Of a DNA stretch of 25,702 bases, positions 1 to 7,913 are shown one piece after another. This stretch comes from a virus: the IMG/VR virus record IMGVR_UViG_3300006875_000144, positions 1-25,702 of that record; one strand, written 5' to 3'. Both the position numbers and the translations under genes were made by a program. Numbering within the stretch: the stretch's first letter is position 1; every line of letters starts with the position of its first letter. The notes below the pieces were generated by a model. It was given only the letters and a program-made list of their open reading frames with translations, did not search any database and was not told the DNA's origin.

Positions 1-1635
1 TTCTCTATGACGGATGAGGGTATACGTCGTATCAAACTGCGTTCGTATCAGAAGACTATGCTTAAGTCTTTTCAGGATAACCGCTTTAGCGTAATGCTTG
101 CTAGCCGACAAATTGGAAAGACCGTAACGTCTTCCATTTTTATTGCGTGGTATCTGTGTTTTCATTATGACCGTAACGTCATGGTAGTGGCTAACAAACT
201 TGCAACTACATCGGAAATTGTAGATAAGATTAAAATCATTCTCAAGAATCTGCCGTACTTTATGAAACCAGGTATTGTCAATGGCGGCGTAACCGGAATG
301 AAGTTTGACAACGGTAACCGTCTTTTCTCACAGGCAACTACCAAAACAGCAGCCATCGGTTTTACTATTCACTTATTGTTCGCGGATGAGTTTGCTCACA
401 TCCACCCTAACTTCTTGCTACAGTTCTATCGATCCATTTACCCAACGCTATCATCCTCCAAGATATCGCGGATGATTATCTGTTCAACGCCAAATGGTAT
501 GAACCTCTTTTACGAGATATATCAAGGCGCATTGCAAAAGAAGAACGCCTTTGTTTCTATTCGGGTGGACTGGTGGGAAGTCCCTGGACGTGATGAGGAA
601 TGGAAAAAACGAGAAATAGCCAACCTGGGAAGTGAAGAGCTCTTTAATCAGGAATACGGAAACCAGTTCTTGGCGTCTTCAAGATTGCTTTTGCCAAGTA
701 GTACTTTGCTCTATATCAAACGCACAAGCGCAGAATACATGTGGCATGAAATGGAAGACTTTATAGACTATCCTGACTTATCAAATTCTCTTAAGTGGCA
801 TCCAGGCTATGACCCTAACTCCCCAGAGACCAAAGATGAACGTATCATCTTTGCGGTAGATTTAGCGGATGGTGTTGGCCGTGATTACACAGTAATTAAC
901 ATCTTTAAACTAGAAACACAATCACCTGCAATGGTTCGTAAAACACGAGACTGGATGGATGAAACAAGCTTCTTTCGTTTAAGACAGATAGGAATGTTTC
1001 GTTCAAACGTACACTCAGTCGAAGAAGCCGCTAAGGTATTAGAGATTCTTATGTTTGAAACATTTTACCATGAGTACTGTAAAGTTGTTATGGAAATTAA
1101 CTTTAAAGGTAATGTTGTCAAGGAAAGACTAGAGCGCCACCCAGAGTTTTACCCAGAGCTCTTTTTGCACACAAAGCATTCTGTAGCAAATGACCAACTA
1201 AAACTGGGAGTAAAAATACAAAAGGACAACAAGGAATCATACTCCAGAGAGTTGAGAACACTGGTACAGTCCAAAAGAATCGTGCTAACTGAAAAAAGAA
1301 CATTCGAAGAGTTGTCATCATTTGGTCTTAACAACGCAGGCCGTTACGAATCACAGATAGGAAATGATGACGTGGCTATGACATGCGTCAATATTGTGCC
1401 TTATTTTGACTCAGTAGATTTTTATGAGCTTGTAGAGGATATGTACGATACAACAACAGCAGCGTTCAAAAAGGCTACTGAAGAGCGTATGTCAGCTAAT
1501 GACCGCGCAGGTGATGATATGATGGACGTTTTCCGAGTGATCAAAAACATGGATTCTAACCCAGTCTTTGGCAAAAATGCTGGGACTTTTAAGCAAAACA
1601 ACAAAAAAGATAACAACAACCGCTTTAGACCTTAA
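1..1635 (+). CDS. terL: Terminase large subunit (T4 gp17-like), 5' end outside window
   Basis: This is the ATP-driven DNA packaging motor and headful nuclease that docks on the portal. Counting from the first visible Met (position 7) there are 542 residues. The Q-motif region LRSYQKTML (11-19) is followed by Walker A SRQIGKT (33-39, K38), Walker B LLFADE (D127/E128) and the coupling motif CSTPNG (159-164). The nuclease triad fits D285 in FAVDLADG, E363 in VMEINF and D454/D455 in GNDDVAM. The Q motif and Walker A closely resemble T4 gp17 (LRDYQRDML, SRQLGKT). T4 gp17 is about 610 residues and has over 130 residues before Walker A, but only 38 are visible here. The frame is open through positions 1-6, so the true start probably lies upstream. 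It is followed by the sheath gene, as in T4 17-18. The identification is very secure; the start is not. Confidence 0.95.
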   Translation, partial: FSMTDEGIRRIKLRSYQKTMLKSFQDNRFSVMLASRQIGKTVTSSIFIAWYLCFHYDRNVMVVANKLATTSEIVDKIKIILKNLPYFMKPGIVNGGVTGMKFDNGNRLFSQATTKTAAIGFTIHLLFADEFAHIHPNFLLQFYRSIYPTLSSSKISRMIICSTPNGMNLFYEIYQGALQKKNAFVSIRVDWWEVPGRDEEWKKREIANLGSEELFNQEYGNQFLASSRLLLPSSTLLYIKRTSAEYMWHEMEDFIDYPDLSNSLKWHPGYDPNSPETKDERIIFAVDLADGVGRDYTVINIFKLETQSPAMVRKTRDWMDETSFFRLRQIGMFRSNVHSVEEAAKVLEILMFETFYHEYCKVVMEINFKGNVVKERLERHPEFYPELFLHTKHSVANDQLKLGVKIQKDNKESYSRELRTLVQSKRIVLTEKRTFEELSSFGLNNAGRYESQIGNDDVAMTCVNIVPYFDSVDFYELVEDMYDTTTAAFKKATEERMSANDRAGDDMMDVFRVIKNMDSNPVFGKNAGTFKQNNKKDNNNRFRP

Positions 1636-1656
1636 CTATTTTCATATCCAAGATGT

Positions 1657-1664
1657 GATATATA
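1657..1664 (+). promoter_or_regulatory. ATATATA box upstream of tail sheath gene
   Basis: TGATATATAGA lies between terL and the sheath gene, ending 46 bases before its ATG. It matches the GATATATA box repeated upstream of nine other genes here and is read as a phage promoter -10-like element. No GAACTT lies at the spacing seen at the 6208, 13019 and 13908 sites. The leader is unusually long for this set. Promoter activity is inferred. Confidence 0.5.
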
Positions 1665-1710
1665 GATTGATAGGATTTATATGCGTCCTAAAAAAAATAA
1701 TCATTAGAGA

Positions 1711-4700
1711 ATGGCTCAAATTACACTTGACCTCAACAGATTTAAGGCTTCCGGCGTCTACACTATAGAGTTTGATGCATCGGAAAGTTTAGTAATCTCT
1801 ACACAAACTATCCGTTTAGTAGTAGGATTCTCAAGAATAGGTCCTTTCAACGCTCCGGTGTTTTTACGCGATATTCGTACAAGTAGAAGAATCTTTGGAG
1901 GTATCGACTCTGTCTTAGAGGCTCGAGGATCTTTCTTCCACCGTGCATTGGAAACATGTCTTGCAACAGGACCAATTTTTGCACTAAACTTATTAGCGCT
2001 TAACAACGTTCCGGTTAACGAAGGTGGTGACGCTGTAGATTACCGCTCATTTGCATTAGCTGCAGACGAAGAGAACGGAAACATTACACGTGCACTTTAC
2101 TCTTCTTTCTACAACAAAGAGCGCTTCTGGTTTGCTGATAAGGAATACCTACAAGCAACAGTTGACAGCAGACCGATTAACCGTGGAAGACTTTTCAACG
2201 TAGTTAACCTGGGACAGCAAGTTGCTAGCTTTATCATTAAAAAGTCTAACAATGCTGCACAGTACAACGTGACTGCTCAAGAGTATTACGGCGCAGATGA
2301 AATACCTGCGTACATTAAACCAACTGACTATATGTCAGATTACTTCGTAGACGTTTATGTAGTTAAAGGTGATTGGACTAACCTACCGCTTTTAGCACAA
2401 GACCCTATCTACAGTAAGTACTTTGATAGACGTGGTATTATTGCAAGCCGCCTAGATCAGTTCGTGGCACTTGATGGTGTAACATTGATTGGTTCTTTTA
2501 CAGGATGCATCATACCAAACTTCTTGGATAACAATGGTAGCAACCAATCTATTGATACAATCGTAAACGCAAACATCGCTATTACTGGGTTCTTTATGAA
2601 CATCAACGAAAGCGCTTTAAGTGATTACGAAAATAGCGCATACAAAGTTGATATGGTAGGTCACTCACTTATCAATACAACCGATGATACTATTGATTTT
2701 CTATCTTACAACACTCCAATTAAAAGTGTTTTAAGCTACAACGGCGAAGGCTCTGACCTTGATACTAACGAGTTAACTCTACAAGTATTCGACCCTCTAA
2801 GTGGCTCTGTTTCTCCATACTTGAAGTCATTCCCATACGGAGGAGCTAGCGGTAACTTTGCTAACGTTTTAGCAATTCCAAAACCAATACCAAGCGACAC
2901 TACTTTTACGCCTTCACAGTGGGAAGCCCTACTTGATGGTTTAAGTAAAGTATCTTTAATTCGCACTAACGGTGTTGATAGCGTAAATAACAGCGACCGT
3001 CCAAACGACTACGTTAAAGTTGAAAACGTTATTGATACAGGTTCTGAGATCCTTATACAACTTAGCACACCAGCACACACTGACGCAGGTTATCAAAACA
3101 GCTTCTCAACAACACCTGAATCAAACTACATTGAAGAGACAAACGCAATACTTGTTCCAACTCTTGCTAACACAATTGAGTTAAACAACTATACAAACCT
3201 TACTCCAGCAGTAAATGACGTAATTTTGGTACAATTCCCAGGTTACGCTAAATACTTTGAAATTGCATCGGTAGTAGTGGGAGCAACAACACTGGTAACA
3301 GTTAACACAGCTCCAACTCCAGGCGCTCCATTCTTTAACAATAAATGGTGTACACCAGGATTCCCTGCTGATGATTTCTCTTCGGTTCTACAACCAGCTA
3401 CAATTAAGGTTACTCTTTTCCAAGAGTCTAACCCGGCTTCTGAGTTGCTTGCGCCAAACTTAAACATTTTCCCTGGAAACCAATTTGGATATATCCTTGA
3501 GCCTGCTGCGCAATTCAACAGCATTGAAGGTCTTGGACAAACATCTGTTCTTGCAGCAGATAACCAGGTTGGATTGTTTAACGAAACAGCTGGTATTGCT
3601 TTAGCAGATGGAAATATCGTGGACCCAGGTCTAGGTATACCTGCAGTAGACGTAGATTCTTCTAGCCCTACTTTCAGAAGCGTTAACATTGTAGATAACG
3701 CAACCGGCGCTAACCCATTCTTTATCAGTGGAGCGGCGTTAGGCGACGTTATCCGCATCACATTACCAGGCGGACAAATCTGCCGCACTATCGTTTCTGA
3801 TAACACAGCAGCACCTGTACTCTACAACTCAAACACATCTGATATCTTGGCATTTGCATACGTTGAAGCCTTCCCAGGCGCTAACTTAAGCAAGAACATC
3901 AAAGGAAATCTTGTGGTAGACGGTGATAGAGTTAAATACGGAATAGGTGGTTCAATGTTTAACTACTTAAACGTAGATAACGCATGGAATAAGAAATCTG
4001 ACTTATCATCAAAAGTTGCTTACGGACTTGTAGGTACACGAGTACGCGAGTACACTGACACTGCTCTTCTTAACAGAGCCGTTGCAACCTACGCATCACT
4101 AAACAACACATACGTAGATTCTACTCAGCAAATTGCACCACTTGGTCAAACAAACTATACGGTATACTCTTCAACTGCGAAGAACATTAGCGAGCAAATT
4201 TCAATCGAGGCTCCAGGACTATACGCCGCTGGAAAGAAATTCCGTCTAAACTCGGCTAATGCAGCAAAACTTGAGATTGGTGATTTTGTAGTAAACAACG
4301 ACATCAACAATCCAATACTTGTACGAGTTATTGGTAAAGTGAAGAAACTTGACCCGGCTACTGGAGTACCATTCTTTGAATACTCGGTACTTGAGGTTCC
4401 TGGTTTAACTGCAATTAGTGGAATTGACTACATAACTAAATTTACACCAATACAAAAATTCGTTGACCGTTACCAGTTCACGAGCTTCTCTGGCTTTAAA
4501 ATGACTGAGTTCCACTTACCTGGAACGCCTGCTCAGCTTGAGAAAATCTTAAGTGTACTAGAGACAACAAACATTGGTGAAACTCTTGCATCAAAAGATG
4601 TTATCTCTTTCCGTTACATCGTTGATACATTCAACGGTGGATTAGAACCGCAAATGGGTCCAAAACAATACTTAAGCCGCTTGGCTAGGAATCGTATGCA

Positions 4701-5538
4701 ATGTATGGCTCTTCTTAACGCGCCGTCAATGGCCGAGTTCCAAGCAAGCACTGACCCAAGATTTACTGAATTGCCAGATCCGTCTACAGGAAATCCTAAG
4801 CCGGTTCTTAACACGGAGTACATTTCTACAGGTGGTAACCTTTCATTAGGGCCAAGCTATACTTGGGGATTGCCAGACGAAGAGAATGGTGCTAAATTTA
4901 TCGGGGTCTTCACTCCAAACATCATCATACGTGAGAACGGTAGAAACAAAAGCATTCCGCCAGCTGCTGACGTATCTAACAACTTTATTCGTAAATTTGT
5001 TAATGGTGAACCTTATGCAATAGTTGCTGGTCCACGCCGAGGAGTTATTTCTAACTCTAAATTTGTAGGCATGGAATACGACTTCTTGTTAAAGGATCGT
5101 GAAAACCTTGAGCCAATCGGACTTAACCCAATTACTGTGGTTCGTAACGTAGGACCAATGATTTTTGCTAACCAAACGGCTTACCAAAGAACACTATCTG
5201 CGTTTAACAACCTACACGTAAGAGATTTGCTTATTACTATCGAGGATGCTGTAATTGATATCTTACAAAACTACTTGTTTGAATTCAATGATGCTGCAAC
5301 ACGTCTACAGATTCGCACGCTAATCGAAACATACCTTGATTTGGTACGTAACGGTGGAGGTGTCTACGACTACTCGGTAATCATGGACGAATCAAACAAC
5401 ACTCCTGAGATCATCGACCAAAACTTTGGTATCGTGGACATCGGTATCGAGCCAGCTCGTGGTCTACAGAAATTCATTAATCGTATCACAGTTCTTAAAA
5501 CGGGTGCTATCTCTTCTGGAGGATTCGCAGCAGTTTAA
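1711..5538 (+). CDS. Tail sheath protein (T4 gp18-like), oversized
   Basis: This is the contractile sheath subunit that polymerises around the tail tube and drives DNA injection. The N-terminus (SGVYTIEFDASESL, then TIRLVVGFSRIGPFNAPV, near residues 14-50) and the last 200 residues are typical of the family. The C-terminal domain has SNNFIRKF, ANQTAYQRTLSAFNNLHVRD near 1152, IEDAVIDILQNYLFEFN, GGVYDYSVIMDESNN and IDQNFGIVDIGIEPARGLQKFI. At 1275 residues it is about twice T4 gp18 (659). The extra length sits mid-protein (about 200-1000), a beta-rich, Asn/Thr/Ala-rich region without motifs I recognise, presumably outward-facing protrusion domains. The start is chosen because it gives the canonical MAQITLDLNRFKASGVY opening after an AT-rich leader with a TATATA box. 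It is followed by the tube gene, as in T4 18-19. Confidence 0.95.
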   Translation: MAQITLDLNRFKASGVYTIEFDASESLVISTQTIRLVVGFSRIGPFNAPVFLRDIRTSRRIFGGIDSVLEARGSFFHRALETCLATGPIFALNLLALNNVPVNEGGDAVDYRSFALAADEENGNITRALYSSFYNKERFWFADKEYLQATVDSRPINRGRLFNVVNLGQQVASFIIKKSNNAAQYNVTAQEYYGADEIPAYIKPTDYMSDYFVDVYVVKGDWTNLPLLAQDPIYSKYFDRRGIIASRLDQFVALDGVTLIGSFTGCIIPNFLDNNGSNQSIDTIVNANIAITGFFMNINESALSDYENSAYKVDMVGHSLINTTDDTIDFLSYNTPIKSVLSYNGEGSDLDTNELTLQVFDPLSGSVSPYLKSFPYGGASGNFANVLAIPKPIPSDTTFTPSQWEALLDGLSKVSLIRTNGVDSVNNSDRPNDYVKVENVIDTGSEILIQLSTPAHTDAGYQNSFSTTPESNYIEETNAILVPTLANTIELNNYTNLTPAVNDVILVQFPGYAKYFEIASVVVGATTLVTVNTAPTPGAPFFNNKWCTPGFPADDFSSVLQPATIKVTLFQESNPASELLAPNLNIFPGNQFGYILEPAAQFNSIEGLGQTSVLAADNQVGLFNETAGIALADGNIVDPGLGIPAVDVDSSSPTFRSVNIVDNATGANPFFISGAALGDVIRITLPGGQICRTIVSDNTAAPVLYNSNTSDILAFAYVEAFPGANLSKNIKGNLVVDGDRVKYGIGGSMFNYLNVDNAWNKKSDLSSKVAYGLVGTRVREYTDTALLNRAVATYASLNNTYVDSTQQIAPLGQTNYTVYSSTAKNISEQISIEAPGLYAAGKKFRLNSANAAKLEIGDFVVNNDINNPILVRVIGKVKKLDPATGVPFFEYSVLEVPGLTAISGIDYITKFTPIQKFVDRYQFTSFSGFKMTEFHLPGTPAQLEKILSVLETTNIGETLASKDVISFRYIVDTFNGGLEPQMGPKQYLSRLARNRMQCMALLNAPSMAEFQASTDPRFTELPDPSTGNPKPVLNTEYISTGGNLSLGPSYTWGLPDEENGAKFIGVFTPNIIIRENGRNKSIPPAADVSNNFIRKFVNGEPYAIVAGPRRGVISNSKFVGMEYDFLLKDRENLEPIGLNPITVVRNVGPMIFANQTAYQRTLSAFNNLHVRDLLITIEDAVIDILQNYLFEFNDAATRLQIRTLIETYLDLVRNGGGVYDYSVIMDESNNTPEIIDQNFGIVDIGIEPARGLQKFINRITVLKTGAISSGGFAAV

Positions 5539-5542
5539 GGTG

Positions 5543-5550
5543 GATATATA
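5543..5550 (+). promoter_or_regulatory. ATATATA box upstream of tail tube gene
   Basis: GGATATATAG begins 5 bases after the sheath stop and ends 25 bases before the tube ATG. The leader is AT-rich with no Shine-Dalgarno. It belongs to the shared box family, without the GAACTT upstream element. It would allow the tube to be transcribed independently of the sheath. Confidence 0.55.
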
Positions 5551-5575
5551 GTTTAGAAAATAAAAAGTAACTAAC

Positions 5576-6133
5576 ATGGCAGGACTACCGCACTACAGAA
5601 ATTCCAAAGCGGCGATGAACAAATTCGAACCAGTGTTCTTATCACAGTTCGAAGTACAGCTTACACCGCCACCCGCAGTTTCAGGATGGAACTTGGTAAT
5701 GGAAAACGTACTAAAAGTCGGAGGAGTTGATATCAACAAGTTACCGGCAGTAGTTGAACAAAAGTACAAAAGTGCTAAGCGTTCATTTGCTGGTGGTATG
5801 AACGACGCTACAACTGCTGACGTTCAGCTTGACTTTGAGGTCAACTTGGACGACTCTAACAGTATGTACGTCTACAAAGCACTACGTAAATGGTGTGACT
5901 TAATCTACGACCCACTTACAGGTCGTATGGGTCTTAAGAAGGACTATACTGGTGGACCAATGATCATCAACTACTTCAACAAGAATGGTGATATCTTCCG
6001 TCAAGTGAAGTTCCCGGTATGTTTCCCAACTTCACCACTACCAGTAATTGAATCTGACTTCTCAAGTAACGACATCTACAAAATCTCCGGATTTACTCTT
6101 CGTTGCGACTACTGGGAAGAGACAATTCTCTAA
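5576..6133 (+). CDS. Tail tube protein (T4 gp19-like)
   Basis: This is the inner tail tube subunit that stacks as hexameric rings inside the sheath and forms the DNA channel. The protein has 185 residues (T4 gp19 has 163). Visible family features are an N-terminal FLSQFEVQLTPPP strand, the central KRSFAGGMNDATTADVQLDFEVNLD stretch split by a basic segment (about 68-95), YKALRKWCDLIYDPLTG near 102-118, and the C-terminal ISGFTLRCDYWEE strand. It directly follows the sheath, as in T4. It is preceded by a TATATA box and followed by a strong GC hairpin terminator, so it can form a monocistronic unit, as expected for a high-copy structural protein. The identification rests on length, motifs and synteny. 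Confidence 0.93.
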   Translation: MAGLPHYRNSKAAMNKFEPVFLSQFEVQLTPPPAVSGWNLVMENVLKVGGVDINKLPAVVEQKYKSAKRSFAGGMNDATTADVQLDFEVNLDDSNSMYVYKALRKWCDLIYDPLTGRMGLKKDYTGGPMIINYFNKNGDIFRQVKFPVCFPTSPLPVIESDFSSNDIYKISGFTLRCDYWEETIL

Positions 6134-6154
6134 TAGTATTCAAACTAAACATCA

Positions 6155-6176
6155 GGGAGCTTCGGCTCCCTTTTTT
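6155..6176 (+). terminator. Rho-independent terminator after tail tube gene
   Basis: GGGAGC-TTCG-GCTCCC is followed by TTTTTT: a perfect 6-bp GC stem, a stable UUCG tetraloop and a U tract, 21 bases after the tube stop. It is the clearest terminator in the window. Confidence 0.95.
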
Positions 6177-6200
6177 AGTGCCCTGTAAAAAACTTTTCCA

Positions 6201-6233
6201 AAAATGAGAACTTTTTACTGACAAGGATATATA
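6201..6233 (+). promoter_or_regulatory. Bipartite phage promoter (GAACTT-N14-TATATA) before gp26-like gene
   Basis: GAACTT (6208-6213), 14 bases, then TATATA (6228-6233) followed by AAAG. The 16-mer AAAATGAGAACTTTTT at 6201-6216 recurs exactly at 13901-13916 with TATATAAAG at the same offset. The GAACTT and TATATA spacing is also the same at 13019-13044. It lies just downstream of the terminator at 6155 and 22 bases before the ATG at 6256. Activity is inferred from recurrence and position. Confidence 0.7.
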
Positions 6234-6255
6234 AAGAAACAAAAAAACATGTATT

Positions 6256-7278
6256 ATGTCAGATGAATTAGACTTCACGGATTTAAACGATGAGGCTTCA
6301 GAAAATGAAAGCCTTCGTGATCAAATCGAGAGAGAAGCCAGACTTTTTGCTGAAGCTGAAGAAGCAACAGCGACTCCAGTAGCAGAAAAAGTTGCGCAGC
6401 CTCAAGCAGCAAAGTTAACCACTTTAGGAAAGGCGGAAAAATTTCAAGCCTATGATAGCGAGCCAATCGCAGCAGATTTAGGGTGGAAGCCTGTTCCTCT
6501 TGAAAATTTACCTTCACAGGGACTCTTCTACGAAGAGGGAACACAGGTAGCTATTCGTGCGGCTACAGTAGCAGAGATTCGTCATTGGTCAACTATCGAT
6601 GAAAATGATTTGTTAGGCGTAGACGATATGCTAAACTTTATCATTGAAAAGTGTTGCCGCATCAAAATACCTGGAAAGCCAGGAAGTTTTAAAGACCTTA
6701 AAGAAATTGACCGTTTCTACCTAATCTTTGCTATCCGTGATTACACGTTCAAAAACGGAGAAAACAAAATGATGGTAAACGTTGTAGACGATAACGGTAT
6801 TACTCATCAGGTGGAGGTTACTAAAGAAAGTCTTGATTACTTTAACACTGAGGATAGGTTAATGAACTACTATGACCAAGTAGAAAGATGCTTTATCCTA
6901 AATATGAAAAGTGGAGAAAGCTTTAGATTGCATATGCCAACTCTGGGTGTAATGACTTTTATTAAGAATTTCATTAAGTCTAAACAACAAGCAGGACAAA
7001 ACTTTGATAAGGCATTTATTAAATACGCGCCTTTTATGTTTTCTGACTGGAAAACTGTAAACCAAAATACATACGATAAAGCGGTGCAAGACTCATATTC
7101 TTGGTCCGTGCAAAGAATTTCAGTGATGGATAAAATAGTAGAAATGCTATCGGCTTCAGTAAACCCGCAAGTTCGATACATTCTACCCGGCGGTCAGGAG
7201 GGCGCCGCCCCGCTGAACTTTCAAGGTGGAATCAAGTCCATTTTCCTTATTTCAGATATCTTTGACGAGTTGGTTTGA
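6256..7278 (+). CDS. Baseplate hub / tail assembly protein (T4 gp26-like, T4_baseplate family)
   Basis: The protein has 340 residues. An acidic, Ala/Glu-rich N-terminus (about 1-75, likely disordered) precedes a core opening with LPSQGLFYEEGTQVAIRAATVAEIRHWS (split across residues 86-113), the signature I associate with the T4 gp26-type 'T4 bacteriophage base plate protein' family. The rest is a helical core with FYLIFAIRDYTF and a C-terminal tail with ILPGGQEG. Such proteins act in tail/baseplate hub assembly and may be chaperones rather than virion components. The position between tube and tape measure fits. The ATG at 6256 follows an A-rich leader; a 5-codon ATG ORF (6249-6266) in another frame overlaps it. 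The family call is moderate and the exact role uncertain. Confidence 0.7.
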   Translation: MSDELDFTDLNDEASENESLRDQIEREARLFAEAEEATATPVAEKVAQPQAAKLTTLGKAEKFQAYDSEPIAADLGWKPVPLENLPSQGLFYEEGTQVAIRAATVAEIRHWSTIDENDLLGVDDMLNFIIEKCCRIKIPGKPGSFKDLKEIDRFYLIFAIRDYTFKNGENKMMVNVVDDNGITHQVEVTKESLDYFNTEDRLMNYYDQVERCFILNMKSGESFRLHMPTLGVMTFIKNFIKSKQQAGQNFDKAFIKYAPFMFSDWKTVNQNTYDKAVQDSYSWSVQRISVMDKIVEMLSASVNPQVRYILPGGQEGAAPLNFQGGIKSIFLISDIFDELV

Positions 7279-7288
7279 GGTGGAGTTT

Positions 7289-7543
7289 ATGCTCCTAAAA
7301 CTTCTACGACTACAGCCTTCTGAGCTAGACCGTATGGAGTTTTACCGAGCAGAGTTCTTAATGGATAATCTAAAAGAACACCACGAAAAAGAGAGCCAGC
7401 ATCGCAAGAAGGAGGAAGAGAAACAAAAGGCTGAAACACCTTCAATGTCTACATCAGATATGATGAAAATGTCTAACAGTATGATGAGCAACGCTTCATC
7501 CAGTTTAGGCGGCTTTAGTATGCCAAGCATGCCGAAGTTCTAA
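7289..7543 (+). CDS. Small tail assembly partner protein (putative)
   Basis: The protein has 84 residues. The reading frame is open further upstream into the previous gene. The ATG at 7289 is preferred because GAGGTGGAG (7277-7285), one of few purine-rich ribosome-binding-like sites here, lies just before it. The N-terminal part has LQPSELDRMEFYRAEFLMDN, then a charged helix rich in Lys/Glu (about 25-50) and a Met/Ser-rich tail ending in MPSMPKF. It sits 10 bases after the gp26-like gene and ends in a terminator. The position and the 'L.P.E...M.F...' opening resemble downstream partners of tail assembly chaperone pairs, which in other phages are made by frameshifting. I see no canonical slippery heptamer, so independent translation is the simpler reading. 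The function is a guess. Confidence 0.65.
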   Translation: MLLKLLRLQPSELDRMEFYRAEFLMDNLKEHHEKESQHRKKEEEKQKAETPSMSTSDMMKMSNSMMSNASSSLGGFSMPSMPKF

Positions 7544-7551
7544 CATATTTC

Positions 7552-7585
7552 AAAGAGTGCTCAATAAGATACTGAGCACTCTTTT
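7552..7585 (+). terminator. Hairpin terminator after the 84-residue protein gene
   Basis: AAAGAGTGCTCA (7552-7563) pairs perfectly with TGAGCACTCTTT (7573-7584) around a 9-base loop and ends in TTTT. It sits 8 bases after the stop codon and runs straight into the TATATA box at 7586, a compact terminator-promoter junction. Confidence 0.88.
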
Positions 7586-7593
7586 GATATATA
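7586..7593 (+). promoter_or_regulatory. ATATATA box upstream of the tape measure region
   Basis: TTTTGATATATAC directly abuts the terminator stem and ends 26 bases before the ATG at 7620. A GATACT at 7568-7573 stands where GAACTT occurs at the bipartite sites (14-base gap). It is a weak match and lies within the hairpin loop and stem. Confidence 0.55.
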
Positions 7594-7619
7594 CTCTAAA
7601 ATTACAGTCCTCTTATTAA

Positions 7620-7877
7620 ATGTCAGCAGGTGCACAGGCAGTAGTAGCCAAACTCAATGAGCTTCTTGATGTAAACAAGAAGATGCTTCAGCTTATGGAG
7701 CAAAAGGAGAAAGGCGGAGGCAAGCAAGACGCTAAGAAGGGGCCTGCACCTACAGGAGGCGGAGACGCTCTAGGCGGCATCGATGAAAAAAAGATGACCG
7801 GCCTTGCAGGTGCTATCAAAGATTTGATAGATGCCGCAAAAAATGCTGGTGGCGTTAAAGCCAACGCAGCTAATTAA
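7620..7877 (+). CDS. Small Lys/Gly-rich protein in frame with the tape measure gene
   Basis: The protein has 85 residues. An amphipathic helix (AVVAKLNELLDVNKKMLQLMEQK, residues 7-29 split) is followed by a Gly/Lys/Pro linker (30-55) and a second helix GLAGAIKDLIDAAKNAGG, ending KANAAN. Its stop TAA (7875-7877) is followed by 12 sense codons and then the tape measure ATG at 7914 in the same frame (294 bases from start to start). It is therefore either a separate small tail protein or the N-terminal segment of a tape measure interrupted by one stop. It has its own TATATA box. I recognise no family. Confidence 0.7.
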   Translation: MSAGAQAVVAKLNELLDVNKKMLQLMEQKEKGGGKQDAKKGPAPTGGGDALGGIDEKKMTGLAGAIKDLIDAAKNAGGVKANAAN

Positions 7878-7913
7878 GTAGTTAAATTTTACGAAACTTT
7901 CGCAACAAACATC

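Noticed and set aside
1568-1768. 66-codon + ORF bridging terL and the sheath gene
   Set aside because: It overlaps both flanking genes in another frame and includes the promoter box. No protein features.
7875-7877. TAA as a reassigned sense codon across the genome
   Set aside because: TAA plainly ends many other genes here (for example terL, sheath, tube and tape measure), so only a local event could be involved.
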